NCBI GenBank assembly: GCA_944319915.1
Contig: CALUEY010000031.1
Coordinates: forward strand, 1-64,000
Length of the DNA: 64,000 nucleotides
Direction: 5' to 3'
Origin: an uncultured Prevotella sp.
GTDB taxonomy: Bacteria; Bacteroidota; Bacteroidia; Bacteroidales; Bacteroidaceae
Shown here: piece after piece, positions 62,427 through 64,000 of the stretch
How positions within the stretch are numbered: position 1 is the stretch's first letter
Layout of the letters: each line of letters begins with the position of its first letter
Program-made: the position numbers and the translations under genes
Notes under the pieces: generated by a model
What the model saw: only the letters and a program-made list of their open reading frames with translations
Told to the model about the DNA's origin: nothing
Databases searched by the model: none

Positions 62427-63857
62427 TTACTTGATGTTGTCGACGAAGTTGAAGAGCCTGTTCCACCTTATCCCGGCGAGGCCGCTGCGGTCGGGGTCGC
62501 TCGACCACCAGATGAAGATGGGCTTGCCCACGATGTGGTCCTCGGGCACGAAGCCCCAGTAGCGCGAGTCGGCGGAGTTGTGGCGGTTGTCGCCCATCAT
62601 CCAGTAGTAGTCCATCTTGAAGGTGTAGCTCGTGGCCTCCTTGCCGTTGATGAATATCTTGCCGCCGCGCACCTCGAGGTCGTTGCCCTCGTAAGTGCGT
62701 ATGGGCCGCTCGTAGATGGGCAGGTTGTCGAGCGTGAGCCTGACGCTCTTGCCCTTGGCCGGTATCCACACGGGGCCGTAGTTGTCGCGCGTCCAGTGCT
62801 TGTTGCCGTTCAGTGGGTAGGTGTCGGTGTCGGTGGCGTCGGTGTTCAGCTCTATGCTCTCCACGAGGTCCTTGCGCTGTGCGAGTGCGGCCACGGCGCG
62901 CTTGGTGAGCGGCATGTAGCCCATGGTGTTGAGGCTCATCACGTCTTCGTTAGATATGCCCAGCTCGTGCATCAGCTCCTCGGGCAGCCCCTGGCGCAGC
63001 TTCACGTAGTAAGAGTACTGCACGTTGTCGGGTTCCTTGTTTGGCTTGCCGTCGAGGAACACTATGCGGTTCCTTATCTCGAGCGTCTGGCCGGGCAGGC
63101 CCACGCACCGCTTCACGTAGTTTTCGCGGCGGTCGGCGGGCCTGGTGATTATCTCGCCGTACTCGCCGGGGTTGGCCTCGATGTAGCTTCGGCCCGCGCC
63201 GTACACGGAGGCGAAGTAGGCGAGCCTCTCGGCTGGGGCGAGCGAGTCGGGGTTGGCTGCGGCGCCGGTTATCTGGTAGCCCAGCGCGTAGCACATGGCG
63301 TAGAAGTCCATGGCCTGGTACTGGGGTGCGGAGCAGAGCGTGTCGCCCGAGGGGTAGTTGAACACCACAATGTCGTTAAGCTCCACGCGGCCCAGGCCCT
63401 TCACGCGGCGGTAGTCCCAGTGGGGCCACTCTATGTACGACTTGCAGCCCAGCACGGGCAGCGTGTGCTGCGTGAGGGGGATGGTGAGGGGCGTCTGGGG
63501 TATCCTCGGGCCGTAGCTCACCTTGCTCACGAAGAGGTAGTCGCCCGTTAGGAGCGATTTCTCGAGCGAGCTTGAGGGGATGACGTAGTTCTGGAAGAAG
63601 AACAGGTTGATGAAGTAGACGGCCACGAGGGCGAAGACTATGGCGTCTACCCACGACATGACGAACCTCACGGGCGGCTCGGCATCCTTCCACCACTGCC
63701 AGCGTATCTTCTTGGTGATGTAGACGTCGTAGATGAACGGCACCACCACCAGGCCCCACCAGCTCTCCACCCACAGGAGGAAGAGCAGGTAGAGGGCCGT
63801 AACCACGCCGAACTTGATCCACTGCCGGCGCATGTCTCTCTTTTTTTCCATTGCCAT
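62427..63857 (-). CDS. lepB: Signal peptidase I
   Basis: This 476-residue inner membrane protease cleaves signal peptides of exported proteins. Two hydrophobic segments (about residues 16-44 and 70-90) precede the catalytic serine in VIPSSSLEKSL (Ser97), and the general base is Lys249 in NYVKRCVGLPGQ. The late motif GDNRHNSADSRYWGFVP is intact. The protein is longer than the Escherichia coli enzyme because of a large insertion between the catalytic boxes, which is usual for Bacteroidales. Gene order dapB-lepB-lepB-like-wbqC is conserved in the order. An alternative start two codons in (MEKKRDM) is possible. Confidence 0.92.
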   Translation of the reverse strand: MAMEKKRDMRRQWIKFGVVTALYLLFLLWVESWWGLVVVPFIYDVYITKKIRWQWWKDAEPPVRFVMSWVDAIVFALVAVYFINLFFFQNYVIPSSSLEKSLLTGDYLFVSKVSYGPRIPQTPLTIPLTQHTLPVLGCKSYIEWPHWDYRRVKGLGRVELNDIVVFNYPSGDTLCSAPQYQAMDFYAMCYALGYQITGAAANPDSLAPAERLAYFASVYGAGRSYIEANPGEYGEIITRPADRRENYVKRCVGLPGQTLEIRNRIVFLDGKPNKEPDNVQYSYYVKLRQGLPEELMHELGISNEDVMSLNTMGYMPLTKRAVAALAQRKDLVESIELNTDATDTDTYPLNGNKHWTRDNYGPVWIPAKGKSVRLTLDNLPIYERPIRTYEGNDLEVRGGKIFINGKEATSYTFKMDYYWMMGDNRHNSADSRYWGFVPEDHIVGKPIFIWWSSDPDRSGLAGIRWNRLFNFVDNIK

Positions 63858-63890
63858 AGTAGGTTGCTTTTTATGTTGGCGCCTGCAGGC

Positions 63891-64000
63891 TCAGAACTTG
63901 AACATGTCGCCTATGGTGAGCAGGCCGCTGTGGCCATAGGTGTACTCGGCGGCGAGCACCGCCCCGAGGGCGAAGCCCTGGCGCGAGTGGGCGCTGTGGG
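63891..64000 (-). CDS. dapB: 4-hydroxy-tetrahydrodipicolinate reductase, C-terminal end (partial)
   Basis: The last 35 codons of a gene that continues beyond the window. The sequence HSRQGFALGAVLAAEYTYG followed by GLLTIGDMFKF and the stop matches the C-terminus of DapB, the NAD(P)H-dependent reductase of lysine and diaminopimelate synthesis. Position next to lepB agrees with the usual Bacteroidales order. It ends 34 bases before the lepB start, so it is probably the upstream gene of the same operon. Confidence 0.82.
   Translation of the reverse strand, partial: HSAHSRQGFALGAVLAAEYTYGHSGLLTIGDMFKF

Overview
The window is a GC-rich stretch (visibly above 60% G+C in most genes) of a Bacteroidales chromosome, most likely Prevotellaceae-like. 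The evidence is as follows. Several genes are preceded by the Bacteroidetes promoter signature (TTTG or CTTG about 19-21 bases before TAnnTTTG). The dapB-lepB-lepB-wbqC and rimP-nusA-infB orders are conserved. There is a PorZ-like type IX secretion component, a BspA-like leucine-rich repeat protein with a Prevotella-style C-terminus, and a UpxY-led exopolysaccharide locus with a BY-kinase and OmpA-like protein. The exact genus cannot be fixed from the sequence alone.

Layout. 0.1-6.7 kb: a small hypothetical gene, then a five- to six-gene drug or xenobiotic efflux operon (TolC-like outer membrane protein, HlyD-like lipoprotein adaptor, two ABC ATPases, two ABC-2 permeases), equivalent to YbhG-F-S-R with YbhF split in two. 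6.7-10.4 kb: ung, a DUF3109 metal-binding protein, a stand-alone tRNA-Asn unit on the minus strand, and an S41 C-terminal processing protease. 11.0-15.8 kb: the rimP-nusA-infB transcription/translation operon with a terminator-like hairpin in its leader. 16-20 kb: a secreted BspA-like repeat protein, a GH43-type secreted glycosidase and a small membrane protein. 20.7-32.3 kb: a long operon of leuS, yitT-like, rdgB, two paralogous GT-C-like membrane proteins flanking porZ, and two acyltransferase-3 proteins. 33.0-55.9 kb: one exopolysaccharide locus of about 20 genes, all on the plus strand: UpxY antiterminator, AraC-type HTH, HprK-like kinase, Wza, Wzc, Wzx, two pyruvyl transferases, seven glycosyltransferases (families 2, 4 and 92), a Wzy-like polymerase, three hexapeptide acyltransferases, a four-HTH-repeat protein, a nucleotidyltransferase and an OmpA-like protein, ended by a strong terminator. 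56.1-57.9 kb: a convergent PqqD-like protein, a lipoprotein and a 63-residue peptide. 58.2-64 kb: pnp, a WbqC-family gene carrying a repeat-derived insertion, a signal-peptidase pair (one lacking the catalytic residues) and the 3' end of dapB, all on the minus strand.

How it works together. The exopolysaccharide genes describe a Wzx/Wzy-dependent polymer, probably decorated with pyruvate ketals and acetyl groups and exported through Wza/Wzc. No initiating sugar-phosphate transferase is seen, so that step must be encoded elsewhere. Two features suggest that expression is phase-variable. A 160-bp segment bounded by 25-bp perfect inverted repeats lies just upstream of upxY and carries a promoter box that currently points away from the locus, into a hairpin that is a complete terminator only in this orientation. 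A G12 homopolymer sits at the upxY-araC junction, where loss of one G would fuse the two proteins.

Repeats are the second theme. Four intergenic regions carry arrays of degenerate palindromes (AAACGGCCGTTT-like) repeated every 22 bases, close to two helical turns. A second family of composite elements (AATTAAG-rich module plus 9-bp tandem repeats) punctuates the exopolysaccharide locus, and a related repeat has entered the wbqC coding frame without breaking it.
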